A stretch of 64,000 nucleotides of DNA from Acanthococcus lagerstroemiae (GCA_031841125.1 CM063110.1:11039626-11103625), one strand, 5' to 3'. Shown: positions 11,238 to 23,035, counted from the stretch's first letter. The notes: generated by a model from the letters alone, not told the origin. Translations and numbers: made by a program.

Positions 11238-13202
11238 AAATGAAGCTAACAGCAAGGAGCAGTCTAGCGCCATCTACGGCGGCTGAATTAGGGAAACGTC
11301 GTGTACCATAAAATCAGAAATCGAGTTTTGTCTCTGGCGTCCGGACCAAGCGAGCTAAGAAGGTGAAACTCCGGCCTCAGATACTTCGATTCTTTCTTTT
11401 AGTAGCCCTTTGCCATTTCCTGCCTTGTCACAATTTGGATTATTAAAGAACCTTTTTTTGTCTCAAGGGAAATGGGGTTAGTATCACGGGACATATGAAA
11501 AAAGAAGTAGTGAAATAGCTGTAAAAAAATTCATTTTTTCTTGAGAAAAATATAAAAACAAGGGAAATCCGTGGGACAACGTTTAAGATGGCGAAGTATC
11601 GGCGAGTTGTCCAGTAATGAAAGAGCTAGAATATTTTGATAACGATACAGCCGACATTCGTGTCTAGCGGAGTGTAGGCGGATCACTTCGTCTACCGTGG
11701 GGATTTGTTGGTCCAAATGGAGGGTTTCGTTCCAAATGCACCATGGAGCTCCGGCGATGAGTAGAAGAGTTTTACTCTGAAAGCATTGCACTATTTTCCG
11801 GAGATAGTTGCTGGCGCAACCCCAGACAGGGATGCCCTTACGTGCAAACGGATCGAGAGCTAAACAGAGAGCATAGCCGCTTATTGTTCAGAGTTAGAGT
11901 CGAATTCCGATTTAGGAGTCTGTGCAGTTTACGAAGATGGAGATCGAGTTCTTTGCGTTTATAGTGTGCGAATATCAGTCAAAAAGGTCAACCTTTCAGG
12001 ATCCGTGAACATGTTTTTGGTTAGGAATGGCTGCATTATACCGGGACAAGCACAAAAATGGGAAATTTTTTGTATATTTAGTCTCAGCTCGTATTTAATG
12101 TACGTAGAAAGTGGAATATTTTCACGACACTGATGGCTCACCTTCGTGGTCATTGGCAACGAATAACTAACAACATGAGTGTGGTCAGCACAACTATAAA
12201 CGATGGTTTGTTTTTGACACAAACACACATACACACACGACATGACATAGCACGACACAAGTTCCGTTGCATACGGAGAGTCAACATTGTACTAGAAGTT
12301 TTGCAATAATTCGACTTATCAATTATAACGGCTTTCTGAAACGTCGAAGTTGACAGACAATGAGTGGACTCGGTAAAAGGTTTTACTTGTACGCTTTTCG
12401 GACACCAAACTGTGTGTGTGAGTGTAGGTCGAGCCTGGAGCCATTTCGAGTAAATACAATCGTACACATGTGTAGGTACATTTGTATAATATACATATAT
12501 GTGAGCTTCGCACACAAGAAACGTATTACACGATAATCATGCCGGAGATTCCCGTTCATTTATTTGATGACTCGTGTATGTGCCCTGCGTCAGAGTGATG
12601 CCCCTGTGCCGTACCGACGATCGGCCGCCGCTGCCTAATTACATACATTATACGAATAACATTAAAACGAATAATTTGGTATCACGTTAATTTATTGGTA
12701 TGGTACTGCGAACAGGTTGGCAGCGGGGAAAAATACGGAGGGCAATGAACGACCGTACAGTTAACTTCTGCACGAACAGTAAATCTGCCTACTAATCGTC
12801 AACGTGGAAGAGATTTATGATGGATGGTCATCGCTCGGTCGCCGCCATGCTGGTTCGTAAATCGTTTTTCAAAATTTGGCCCGCTTTCCTAGTTACATTG
12901 TTATTCGACTTGCCTTTAGTAGCGTAGCCAAGAAAGGGTCAAGGGGGCTTGGACTGCCTGCTATTTCGTCAAGTAGTGGTTTTTCTAATCTTAGCACACC
13001 CTCCACTCCCACTATACACACACTCAACCAAACTCCCCTCGAACACTAGGCTAGCTACGCCATCGCCACTGCTTGCCATTGATACCTGGGCCATTCTCCA
13101 AGAAGTGCGGATTCTGTGTCACGAAAGGATATGACGACATTAATTTGCAATATTTTCAACATTTTCAAATTTTCATGTTGTACCCGAGTGTCCAGTGACT
13201 TT
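11238..13202. other. No gene recognised
   Basis: Minus-strand frames at 11531-11791, 11959-12258 and 12150-12515 have no recognised domain. A CpG-containing stretch at about 12580-12760 with TAATTA-type words could be regulatory, but nothing in the sequence proves this. Confidence 0.4.
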
Positions 13203-13378
13203 CCCCCTTTTGAATATCTTCAGAACAGCGTCGAGTCAATGCGCAGTAGTAATGCCCGATTTATCGATTTTCACTGAAAGAAATCGATTACCCCCTTTTG
13301 AATATCTTCAGAACAGGGTCGAGTCAATGCGCAGTAGTAATGCCCGATTAATCGATTTTCACTGAAAGAAATCGATCA
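13203..13378. repeat. 88-bp tandem duplication with ATCGAT inverted motifs
   Basis: Unit 1 (13203-13290) and unit 2 (13291-13378) both begin CCCCCTTTTGAATATCTTCA and end in ATCGATTTTCACTGAAAG, AAATCGAT. They differ at only a few positions (AACAGCG/AACAGGG, GATTTATCG/GATTAATCG, final TTA/TCA), so the duplication is recent. Related ATCGATT words continue to about 13445. Confidence 0.95.
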
Positions 13379-13524
13379 CAAAATCGATTTTGACACAACC
13401 CGGCAAAATAATCGGTTAATCGACTTTTTGGCAAAGAAGAATTGATTTCTTAAAAACATTCCGTGTTTGAGTGTTCTCTTATTATCGGTGAGGGGGGGGG
13501 GAGAATACAGAATTGCAGTCTTCA

Positions 13525-13625
13525 GACAGGGCTCGAACCTGGAGTAACAGTACTGGGCATAGGTCTAGTCTCTTGGAGTACCAGAGCGTGGTGCGCTACT
13601 AGCGCTAAGGTTACGCTCGAAACAG
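13525..13625 (-). mobile_element. tRNA-derived SINE head
   Basis: On the minus strand a B-box-like GGTTCGAGCCC (plus-strand 13529-13539) lies about 55 bp downstream of an A-box-like TTAGCGCTAGTAGCG (13594-13608). Between them is GACTAGACCTATGCCCAG, which is nearly repeated (TACTAGACCCATGCCTAG) in a second copy at 50205-50290 on the plus strand. The spacing suits an internal RNA polymerase III promoter. The body does not fold into a clean cloverleaf, so it is a SINE relic and not a tRNA gene. A plus-strand open frame (13463-13660) across it is a shadow. Confidence 0.6.
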
Positions 13626-13878
13626 CATCAAAAATAAGCACCGTCCCTCTGCCCCCCTAAAAAAATAGGAAAGCACGAGATGTGAGAAAAGATACTAATA
13701 TGTTTCTGCGAAATTTTGCGCACTGTTTTTATTTTTTGCCTTGTGTCCCTCAGTTTCTAAAATTGTTACTCCCTCCTTTAGCGGCATCAGTGTGAGGAGT
13801 GCAGGAGTGTCTTACCCCGCGCCCAAAAAACTCGTCCCGGTAGAGAGCAGGTGGAGCTAAGTACCATTTCTATACCTC

Positions 13879-13908
<30 letters not shown>
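13879..13908. repeat. Poly-A run of about 28-30 bases
   Basis: An uninterrupted A run after ATACCTC. It could be the tail of a plus-strand retrocopy or an expanded microsatellite. No element body is recognisable directly upstream. Confidence 0.9.
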
Positions 13909-13910
<2 letters not shown>

Positions 13911-14458
13911 GCAAGTTGATTAAAAGGTACCTCGAGAGATGTAGGAGACGCAATTTACGATGTTTTTTATTTTGTTATTATCGAGCCACGGAGCTACTCT
14001 CGTTTCAAATTCTTCTCAGTGTTTTATTTTGTAAAACACTAAAAACACCAAGTATCAGGCACAAGTATACACACAGGGAATGCTTTAAAGGTAACTGACC
14101 TCCTAGAGAAAAACATTGAAATCAAAAAGCTTCATGACTGCAAAGCTCTGCCGAGTCTCAAACAAGCCTATTAATCTTGAAGAATTTCAAGGAATCCGAA
14201 ATAAATGCGAGAAGTCAATAGTTGTAAATGAGCTTTCAAAAGTCGCAGCGAATTCTAAAGTCTAAAAGAGTTTTACCAAGTTTTGAAAAATCTTAAAAAG
14301 TCTGGGGAAAAAACGTTGATAAGGCTGGGAGAGTCGCTGAAAGTTTTCAACGAGTCTTGGATAGTCTTCACAAACACTAGCTTAAAGAGTGTCTTACTTG
14401 TTTCAAGCCGGCACAGAAGAATTAAAAAAAAAATTATTAATTATGACCCACTTTTGAA
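13909..14458. other. Degenerate GAGTCT-type repeat, no gene
   Basis: Words such as AAAAGTCTGG, GAGAGTCG, CGAGTCTTGG and AGTCTTCACAAAC recur here and again after the MITE at about 14820-14930, so one degenerate repeat block was split by the element at 14459-14816. Confidence 0.4.
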
Positions 14459-14816
14459 CAGGGTGTCTACTTGATTTGGGACACAAAATATCATGCCTTT
14501 TCGTTACATTTTTTCATGACTATCATGGCGGATATAAAAAGAAAGCGGGGGGGGGGGCAAACTTGGCGCTTCGCGCCTCACCGAGGGCTCAATACAGAAC
14601 GCGCTAAAAACTTTCATGTATATTCACTCAATATTTTTTTTTCATTAAATGAATAAAATTGATTTTTTTGGCAATGGAAATATTGTGAACTATACACATG
14701 ATGAAATATCATGACTTTTTTTAGTTTTGGTTGAAGCCTCATGACTTTTCATGACTTTTATGACCATTTTTTGAAAGCATGTCTTTTCATGACTTTTGAG
14801 GTCAGTAGACACCTTG
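14459..14816. mobile_element. MITE with CAGGGTGTCTACT termini and CATGACTTTT words
   Basis: Left end CAGGGTGTCTACTTG; right end, reverse complemented, CAAGGTGTCTACTGACC. The terminal inverted repeat is about 13 bp. The interior right half repeats CATGACTTTT several times. No clean target duplication is visible. Related right ends (GGTAGACACCCTG near 16583-16595 and CTGGTAGACATATC near 17868-17880) show other, truncated members close by. A minus-strand frame at 14690-14923 overlaps it by chance. Confidence 0.7.
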
Positions 14817-16300
14817 TTGAGGGTTTTAACGAGGTCTGGAAGAGTCATAAGTATTCTTAAACATGTCTTAGAGTCGTAAATTAGTTTTAGAGAGTCTAAA
14901 ACCAAATCTAGGAGAGTGCCCAATCACAAGAATTCAATAAAGATCTGATTCATATCATGGAAAACATCCAAGGCCAATAAGAAAACACAGTCAACATTTG
15001 AACTATTCAAAACTCAGAGTTCTTTCTTCCACCTACTCGCTCAATAACCGTCGAGAGGGCAAAATAAGGATCTAAGTACGCAGATGGTGGAGGGCTGGTT
15101 AAAAATATCACAGTCTAACACATTTTGAATTAACCCTTATAGATTGCTACCCGGATCTGCCACTGTCGAATGACTTCAATTTCTCTCCTCTCTCGGATTC
15201 ATTAAAACTTATCACATTCCATCAAAACCTCGGATTTTTTTGAATCAAAGTATACGATTGCTATCATCAGCGCATTTCTGTACTGCTACGGCCTTGGCCG
15301 GAAAATTCAAGTACGATGAAACGTATGTGTTGTAATTTTCGTCGTCACAGAACGATACCTATTGCAACTGCGATAGAAACGACATTGTAAAACAAAGGAA
15401 AATATGTTCTAATTCCCGCGATGATATTTTGATTATAATTTTAGCAAAATAATGGGGAAACGTAGATTGTTTTTCATGGTCTATCATTCGTCTTTTCCAT
15501 CATATCTTTTTTTCTGAACCCGTACACGTAACTCCATGTAATTCGATTTCAAAAACATGATGAGTTTCCCAAGCATTGCAAAGCCAGTAAGTCCTATGAT
15601 AGCTTAAACTAACTTGATATCATAAAAACACCCAACAAGGAATTGCCACAATGCAAAAGAAAAAGGGGTTCGTTATGGAAGGTTATAGAAGTTTGTTAAA
15701 CAGAAATAGAAATATTCTTCTTTTATCTAGCAAACGAAGTATGTAGAGCAGGCGTTTTTTATTCACTAATACAAAAAAAAAAAAAAAAATTCTCACAATT
15801 GAAAGTTTTCGCTTAATAGGGAACTTTTACCGTATTATTAATCTCTTACAGAATAGAAATGGTAATGATTGATTCTAACATTAACAGCATGAAGGTGTAT
15901 AATTATGACGTATCTCAATACAAATTTTAATTCCGTTATACCGGAAAGTTGGTGTGCGAGTGCAATTTCATGTTCGTTTCCGGGAGTTTGTTTATCTCTG
16001 ATGCATTTGTAAAAATTTACCCAGGACGTAAGGTGTGTGTATTTGAATTTTACGAGCTATGTGTCACACAACGTTGAGTGACTGACCCATGAGACACGAA
16101 CAAGACGGCAACAATCCTTCAGATACTAGAGGTAATGAGTTCTGCGAGTATAGTCTCGCGCCTGAGAACTAGAGGGGCGACTGCAGAATACGCTATCTAT
16201 CCACTTCAACTGATACTGCGATTGCTCAGATGTTGCGGGGAGAGAGATCGAAACCTGTTTACTAGCTTGCCGGCACAAGGAATCGAATCAGGGTGGGATA
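14817..16300. other. No gene recognised
   Basis: The first ~110 bp continue the GAGTCT-type repeat. The rest is AT-rich with an A20 run near 15773-15790. No domain or RNA gene seen. Confidence 0.4.
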
Positions 16301-16429
16301 CAGGGCGGTCAACCTACCTGATCCTTCCCTGAGGCGAGCTTCAAATACCTGAGATCCTGAGGAATACCTGAGAAACCCAAAAATACCTATCTGCGATCTC
16401 AGGCGAAATCCTGAGAGTTGGCCGCCCTG
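16301..16429. mobile_element. Small inverted-repeat element, CAGGGCGG termini
   Basis: Left end CAGGGCGGTCAACC and right end GTTGGCCGCCCTG are inverted copies about 13-14 bp long. Inside, CCTGAG recurs several times. No flanking target duplication could be matched, so whether this is a mobile unit or only a hairpin is uncertain. Confidence 0.5.
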
Positions 16430-16624
16430 ACTGTAAGCAATCACAAATGCTACTAATAATATTCCCAAATATTATTCCAAATTTGTAGGTAATTAGAGGC
16501 AATTGTGTGACTTCTGTATGACTTGTATGACCACTGCCTCTATTGTAGGATTTTTGTACGACTTGTATGATTTGTATAACCGGTAGACACCCTGCTTCCA
16601 AATAGAAGGTATTGATTGATTGAT

Positions 16625-16834
16625 TGATAACATTGTATGGATGTGAGACCTGGACTTTGAAGAGCACAAACAAGAAAAAGGATAGAAACTTCTGCAATGT
16701 CGTGCTATCGGAGGATGTCGAAAATCAAAGGGACAGAAAAGATTAGGAACGAGGAAGTATTAAGGCGAATAGGAAAGAAAAGAAAAATTTGAAATATAAT
16801 CGTAAAGAGAAGAGTTAAGATTATAGGTCATGAT
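16625..16834 (+). pseudogene. LINE C-terminal fragment, 5' part (interrupted by hAT MITE)
   Basis: Translation gives LYGCETWTLKST, then RRMSKIKG and RNEEVLRRIGKKRK, then VKRRVKIIGHD, matching the post-polymerase C-terminal region of CR1/L2/RTE-type LINEs. The frame continues across the MITE at 16835-17573 into 17574 (IRYSGILLLLLEGMVQEE). Removing the MITE and one target duplication restores the reading frame at the junction, so the LINE was there first. Frameshifts elsewhere show it was decayed. Confidence 0.8.
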
Positions 16835-17573
16835 TAGGGATAGGGATTTATGTCATAAAAATCCTGTTACATGCACATAATTTATTATGTTTTTCGCGGT
16901 CTGAAATATGTCAGAAATATCCCTAAAAATCCGACTATTTGCCAAAATATGCTCGAAAAAAGGGGGGCAAATAAGGGTATCAAAATTCAGGGTTTCTAAA
17001 GAAGCACAATAATACGACAAAATCGAAACAAAACTTCATTCATGTATCGAAAAACACGTTTAAAAAAAAAGTTTAAACATATTGTTTCAATTGTAAAATA
17101 AACGATCACCATATGCATCCTAATTGTCTCAATGGTCATACGCTGGCGATTTTCTCGTAGAAGACCCTTTATACACGCTAAACGACCGTTCCACTTCGCA
17201 AGAGACAACAAAAAAAAATCACAGACAAAAATATCGACTTTTTCTCCCAGGAGCAGAATTTGGCAAAAGTCAATTTTTCAATTTTTTTTTTGTCTTTGAA
17301 AAAGCGGATTTTCAAGTATTTTACGAAAAATGTGAAAAACGGAAAAAAGGTAAAATATGCTCAAAATATGTCGAAAAACGGGTAAAAACACCAAAAATAT
17401 GTAAATTTATGCTTTCTACAAAAAATATGTTAAGATATACTCACACAAATTGGGCTCATTTTACTCGGAATTTTATGATTCGCAAAGATATTGTAAATAT
17501 TCCTACCGGCAATCAACCCCCCCCCCTCCCCCCCAAAAAAGTAAAAAGTAAAAACATAAAAGTCCCATCCCTA
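16835..17573. mobile_element. 739-bp hAT-type MITE inserted in a LINE
   Basis: Termini TAGGGATAGGGATTTATG and, reverse complemented, CTAGGGATGGGACTTTTATG form the inverted repeat. A perfect 8-bp target duplication GTCATGAT flanks it at 16827-16834 and 17574-17581, the length expected for hAT transposase. The interior is AT-rich with repeated AAAATATG words and encodes no transposase; overlapping short frames are incidental. The empty site is the LINE C-terminal coding region. Confidence 0.92.
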
Positions 17574-17795
17574 GTCATGATATAAGATATTCAGGGATAT
17601 TGTTATTACTGCTAGAGGGAATGGTTCAGGAAGAGAACCAGAAAGGAAGCGACGAATGAGCTATGAAGAACATAATATGTATGATGAAGAATACAAAGGG
17701 TAAACCCTTCTTAGAAGTGAAAAGATCAGCACAGGAGAGAAAAAAGTAGAGAGACGCAGCCTACTATAGTCGAGAGACTAAGGAATATAACAACA
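17574..17795 (+). pseudogene. LINE C-terminal fragment, 3' part and (AAC)n tail
   Basis: Continues the LINE read before the MITE: IRYSGILLLLLEGMVQEE, then in a shifted frame RMSYEEHNMYDEEY, in agreement with the LEGxxxGxRxRGRxRxSY-like end of CR1/L2/RTE proteins. It closes with TATAACAACAACAACAAC, a short tandem tail typical of such LINE 3' ends, at about 17787-17804. Confidence 0.75.
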
Positions 17796-19143
17796 ACAAC
17801 AACATAGCTTTTATGACCACTGACTTCAATTCATGACGTTTCAATTATTTTCATGGCTTTCATGACTGGTAGACATATCTGCTGCAGCTTTCACACTCGC
17901 CAGTAACCTCTCACCCACCAACCTTGTAGCATAATACATTATTATCGTTTCCTCGACATTTTAGTTATCCAATATAGGCTTGCCTTTCTCGGGATAGATT
18001 ATAAATGAATACGCAATACAACGGGAAAGAGGCAGCAAAATGATGATCACTGATTACATCGGGGGAGGGAGGATTTAAATGGGTGAAATCAGATCACGTA
18101 ATATACTGCAACGGCCCCGGAACGCAGCATGAACTCATTTTCCGAGCACCCTTCGAATTGGTGTACACGCCAGTTTAGGTCTCCGCCTCTTCGTACGCGT
18201 GGACGAGTTTACGCGACTTCGAGCGAACCCCGTTCGCTCGCAGTATTCGCGATTCAGATTGCAGCTTATAGATGCGGTATTCCACAGGTACGAATTGGAA
18301 TGTAAATTAGAGTTGCAAATGTTGGCACTATTGCGCTTTTGAAAGAGTGATCATGGAGATCTATCCATAAGCGTGTAGCAAATTTCAACTACCATTACAT
18401 CGATTAGAAATTCACTTACAACGAAAATTTGTCCTAAATCTAACTGCATCATCACCAAAAATTTCAATTATAATCAGTTCTACTGTTAGAATAATTTCTA
18501 TTAGTTTTTTTCCCATCCTCAAGATAGCAGTGTTTCTATTTGAAAGTACACATGATCACTTTTTCATTTTCCCCCCGCTAACACCTGCACAGGTGATTTT
18601 GCAGCGCACTCTAGTGCAGTTTTACATTCCAATAGGCAGACACCCGGGTACTTGCACTGGATGACTAAATCACTGAAACGAACGCACATACGGAAAGGTG
18701 AAGTTCGAACCGGTCATGAGCGACCACAAGTACACCATGCATATAGGTACGGGCTTGCTAAGGTTGGACATACTCAGAAAAACAACTAAGACAATTTCGT
18801 CCCTCGCGGTCCGAATACTGTTCAAATTTCGCCACCCTTCCTCTTCCCCCAAAATGCATAGACTTGCATATTTTGGCACTCACTCGGGCATATCATCAGA
18901 TTACGCGGACACTGAATTTAAGAACACCAAAGGACTCAGCTCTCTAACCTAAGTTGTTATCCAAATCGTTTTTTCAACACTCCAAATTTCTCGACTCGTT
19001 CCTTAACGTACACATAAAAGTACCGCCCCCCCCCCTAGCAATTTCAATTTCTGTTCTTATATTTAGTTTTGATGCAGTTTTCTGATTTGTAGTTTTGTTA
19101 GTCACTACTTTTTAAATTTTTTTATAAGTTGACCTTCGTTTGT
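17796..19143. other. No gene recognised; CpG-rich patch at about 18100-18270
   Basis: The first ~80 bp carry the truncated right end of the CATGACTTT/GGTAGACA MITE family. A CpG-rich patch follows (GTACGCGTGGACGAGTTTAC, GCGAACCCCGTTCGCTCGC) that stands out from the AT-rich surroundings and could be a promoter or unannotated first exon. No coding sequence is confirmed. Confidence 0.35.
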
Positions 19144-20145
19144 TACCGTAAACTGGGGTGACTTTGCCGAAAATTTTGGGGGTTTCCAACTTTGAACAGC
19201 TGTAGCGCTGATCTATTGGAGATACAAGAAATCTAGAAACTGTTCCGGATTGGCTGAAGCTTCGGGAATAAGATTAGCCAAGGGAAACAAAATTTCCCTC
19301 TCTCTACCCCTCCCAGAAAGACCTAAAGATGAATCGGCCAAGTTATTTGCGCACGGGGTGATAATGCCGGTACATAAGAAATGCATAGAAAATGAGTGAA
19401 AATGTTCAAAATTTAATACGAAAGGCCAGAAAAATGAAAGAAAAATTGCAATTCAAGTTAAATTACGTCTTCGCGGAAGATAAATATTCCTCGGGATTCA
19501 ATGGTCTCAGGTAAAATAAAATTCTTGATGGCAGCAAATTCCACGCAATCAAAAATTTATGTTGTTGGTATCTCAAAATAACATCGAATGACATCTAGGT
19601 AAATTTAAAACACAAAACAACCTCGCGAATGTAGCGAAAGCTCGCGACTTGTAACTTTTCAAATTGATAACAACAGAAACTGGCATGCGGCAAAGTCACC
19701 CCAAGGTAGTTTTTCGCTCATACCTTGTGATTTTAGGATTGCAGACTGGAAAATGCCTAGACCTACGCATTCTTGGAATGCTGAGAGTTCAGGCTTTAAA
19801 ATGACACAATAATTTTTCTGCGAGTGTTTGGCCGGATTTCACAGACCTTATTTGTCAGGTTACTAATTCGGAACTTTTTCTGTGCCAGCCAAGGTGATTA
19901 AAGGGAGGTGGACTCATTTAGGTAGGCAACCCGCAACAATTCTTCCCGTCTCACCCACGCCGAATAGAAAAATATGTTGAGGGCATCAATTATGAGCAAA
20001 GGTCGAAAAAAGCGTATTCCCATATATAAGTCAGAGGCGGTCCTAAACCAGTGACGTCACCAATGTTGTTGCGCCTACTATGTCGTATTCGTCACAGAGC
20101 CAATAATATAGTCAAAAATCGGCAAAGTCGCCCCAATTTACGGTA
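19144..20145. mobile_element. 1-kb TA-flanked inverted-repeat element (CCGTAAACTGGGGTGACTTTG)
   Basis: Left end TACCGTAAACTGGGGTGACT continuing TTGCCG, and right end reading on the minus strand TACCGTAAATTGGGGCGACT continuing TTGCCG, form a ~27-bp terminal inverted repeat. TA sits at both outer edges, as for Tc1/mariner-type insertion. A third copy of the CGGCAAAGTCACCCCA motif lies inside at 19688-19704, so the element may be two fused or nested copies. No transposase is encoded. Confidence 0.8.
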
Positions 20146-20661
20146 TTATTTATTAATTTGTTTGTTCGCTCCGTTGAGGGGTATTGCAGTGATCCACTCC
20201 TCTTCAATGTATATTTTTGTATAAGTCGTCCTACTCGTATTTGGCTAATTTCTGCGTAGCACGATGCGAACGTCTCGCAAACGTCTTTTGTCTTCCGCGA
20301 ACTTGCATTTCCTTGACTTGATCTTTTCAAAACCACGTTCTACTTCTTATTCTTAGGACTCGCTTTCCTTTTTCTCCCACACGATCGACCAGGTAAGACA
20401 TCGGTTTAGTTTGGTAACAGTTTATATCTACTAACATTCGCATCAAGATTTGTTTTCACTATTGATCGTTCAATACACGCGCCTTTTACATACTTCTGTT
20501 TCTTTAATTCAGAATGCCTTCGTTCGGGTTGCGACTAAACAATTCCTGTACCGCTCCCAAAAAATCTGCAGTTATAATTGTTTCTAGTTATTCTCATAAC
20601 CATTTCTAACAGAACTGGCTGGACCAGCCCAATTTTGACTACGTGGAACACGGCCCACTGG
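20146..20661. other. No gene recognised
   Basis: Short minus-strand frames (20112-20336, 20535-20771) overlap repeats and lack domains. No feature supported. Confidence 0.4.
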
Positions 20662-20832
20662 ACTAGAGCCCTATAAATAAAGCGCGGCAATACCTCATTT
20701 TGGAGCACACCGTGCCCGTGGATGCCGAATCCGACTATGCAGAGCGTACCACGTAGTCCATTCGGCATCAACGGGCGCGGTTGGATCCAAAATGGCGTAT
20801 GTCTTCACTCGTACTTATAGGGTTTCAACTAG
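20662..20832. repeat. GC-rich palindromic element, copy 1
   Basis: Arms run inward from CTAGAGCCCTATA (left) and TATAGGGTTTCAACTAG (right). The inner stem is strong: GCCCGTGGATGCCGAATCCG pairs with ATTCGGCATCAACGGGC, and GACTATGC with GCGTAGTC-like sequence, around a loop near 20741-20752. A second copy at about 62470-62632 shares the core at about 90% identity by eye while the outer arms have drifted. Confidence 0.85.
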
Positions 20833-22527
20833 GCATGTCCAACCATGAATCAAACCCGCGTCGTAAGGATTCGAGGCGGGCATAAAGCCACTCAATCACA
20901 GAGAGAAACCATACATCATAAATACTTAAAATCAAAAACTGAACTAGGCAAGTTCGGTCCATCGAAAGAAAATTGGCTGAGCGGTAAATACAGCGTGACC
21001 AGTTTTCGTTGCACTGACCGAATTTTCAAGAAAATGGCGGTTCATTATACTCGAGTAAAACTGTACGGTCCTAACGGAACAGATGAATTCTGGGCTGAGG
21101 CTGGTGAAATATTCTTACAGTCAAACTGAATTCCACAGAGTTAAGATTTCCCAGATCTCAATCACACTGGAGTCAGGTAAGGTGCTAATCTCTTAAGGCA
21201 CGCCAATCAAAGTTCGCGACCAGCAAAGGGTTCCTATGGACCTGGCTCTGAGCCTGTTCTAGTTACCAGAGGGTACTATTCGTGACCCTCGAATGAAATA
21301 CCCGCAGTTCTACCCTTAAACGGAGGACACGAGTTTTCTCTGAGGATTTGCTGGTTCGTTTGAACAGCCGAACCGAACAATGAACTTACAAATCCACTCA
21401 CGCCCGCGTGATGGTTCTCAGGCTGACGATGTCGCCGTGCCTATAGCACGTACGTCACACATATCTGTAGGTCTGTACGCTATTCGCGACTTTGATTCGC
21501 GGTATTAAGGTCATTAACTCATTATTGCGACGATATTCCTTTTTTCTTCCCTCTCTCTCTCTCGCTCTCTTGCGACGTTCTGTATCATCTTTGAAACAAT
21601 AAGTGCATTGATTTCTACTAGTTACGATGCCAGGCACATGTCGCATATAGTGTATCTAGTATCCAGCACTTGTATCCACCTGGTATATACTCTATTTGGT
21701 ACTTTCTCCGACGGTATAATTACTGCTCCTCGTTCGCGCGTTTTATTAGTTATATAGCCTACTACCGATTGACACACCTTTCTCTCGTACACAGTAAACG
21801 CGTAGATGTATTATTTTATTTCACACATACACGCACACACGCCGAGAATTTACCTATAGGTACATTCGAGTCTTATTTTATTTCGTTTCATTTACAGTCG
21901 CGACGACACACGTCATTCGGCTCACAAATCCAGAGTGTTCCCAAGAAGCAAGCCCCGGGCTGGACTTCTACAGTCCTATACATACATCATGTACGTACGA
22001 TCTTGAACCGTCTCCGATAGGCTGAAGAAAGTAAACTCGCGATCGACTCATAGAGCACCGCTGACAATAGTTCAAGGCTAATAATGCAGCGCGTTACAAC
22101 TGTTTTCATTAAGGCGGATGCTCGAAGTCGTTTTCTGAAAAAGGGAGTACAGTCAACAGACATTGAATTTGTTTACATTTCGTGCCTGACCAACCATCAC
22201 TACTGACACACTGACTCGGGTCGACCAGCTAGGTTCACTGTTACCGTTTTTGGACTCAAACGAACAAAAAGCTCCGGGCAGTCGAAGAACTTCGAGAACG
22301 TAGAAGCTCAGTTGATTACAACTGAATACCGGATTCCAAGAAGGTCCTACACATATCCTGTGCTAAAACGGAATTTTCGTAAAAGGAGGCCCTCAGTCCA
22401 GTGACTTCACTACCCGTACCCCACGATCATAGTGCTGTTTGCTACTTCGGTAAGAGAAATTACGTGTTTTGGATTCTGGTACCCAGGAATAGGTGGAGGC
22501 TAAGCCCCTCTACGTCACGTTAAAATC
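20833..22527. other. No gene recognised (1.7 kb)
   Basis: A 94-codon plus frame (20845-21129) has no known domain. A CT-rich microsatellite lies at about 21546-21571. Part of 20997-21065 (AAATGGCGGTTCATTAT and flanks) resembles 55195-55265, suggesting a diffuse repeat. Nothing else is supported. Confidence 0.35.
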
Positions 22528-23035
22528 GTGTTGAAGGCGTTACCACATTGAAATTCTAAACTATTGCTAAGTTTTGAAAAAGTGAGGTAACACCTACAAC
22601 GCATTGAATATGCAATGCAAAACACACCAATAGACAGTTTCGAAATTTCTCATTTTCTGGCAGAAAGGGAAAAAACGCGAATAACTTTAGACTGGAGAGC
22701 CTTAGAGCAAAATGGTTTGAAATTCTAGTGAGAGATCATTTATGACAAAATGAAGGATCATGAAAAATTGGAATTTCCCCTCGAGAAGCAGAATTTTCTC
22801 CAGTTTGCTCTGTCACTAAAGGTCCTGGAGAATTTTTTTTTAGACGAACTGGCACACTTGTCAGACATGATCTCCTCGCACCAAAATGTCAAACCAATTT
22901 GCTCTAGCTGTCTCCAGTCCAAAGTTATTCGCGTTTTCCCCTTTCCCTCAGAAAATGAGAAATTTTGAAAGCGTACATTAGTACACTTTGTGTTTCATAT
23001 TCAACGTGTTAAAGGCATTACCACATTGAAACTGT
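22528..23035. repeat. 475-bp palindromic satellite, unit A
   Basis: Starts GTGTTGAAGGCGTTACCACA. A near half (TTTCTCATTTTCTGGCAGAA, AACGCGAATAACTTTAGACT, GGAGAG, AGAGCAAAATGG) is repeated in reverse complement in the far half (22870-22975), giving a fold-back unit with a non-palindromic centre. The unit start contains its own smaller hairpin between GGCGTTACC and GAGGTAAC. The next unit start (GTGTTAAAGGCATTACCACA) is 478 bp downstream. Units B and C follow after two LINE insertions. Confidence 0.88.

Noticed and set aside
13525..13625. A functional tRNA gene
   Set aside because: A- and B-box-like motifs are present, but no cloverleaf, acceptor stem or anticodon arm can be formed.
14459..14816. 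8-bp target duplication for the CAGGGTGTCTAC MITE
   Set aside because: The eight bases on either side (CTTTTGAA and TTGAGGGT) do not match, so no superfamily call is made from it.
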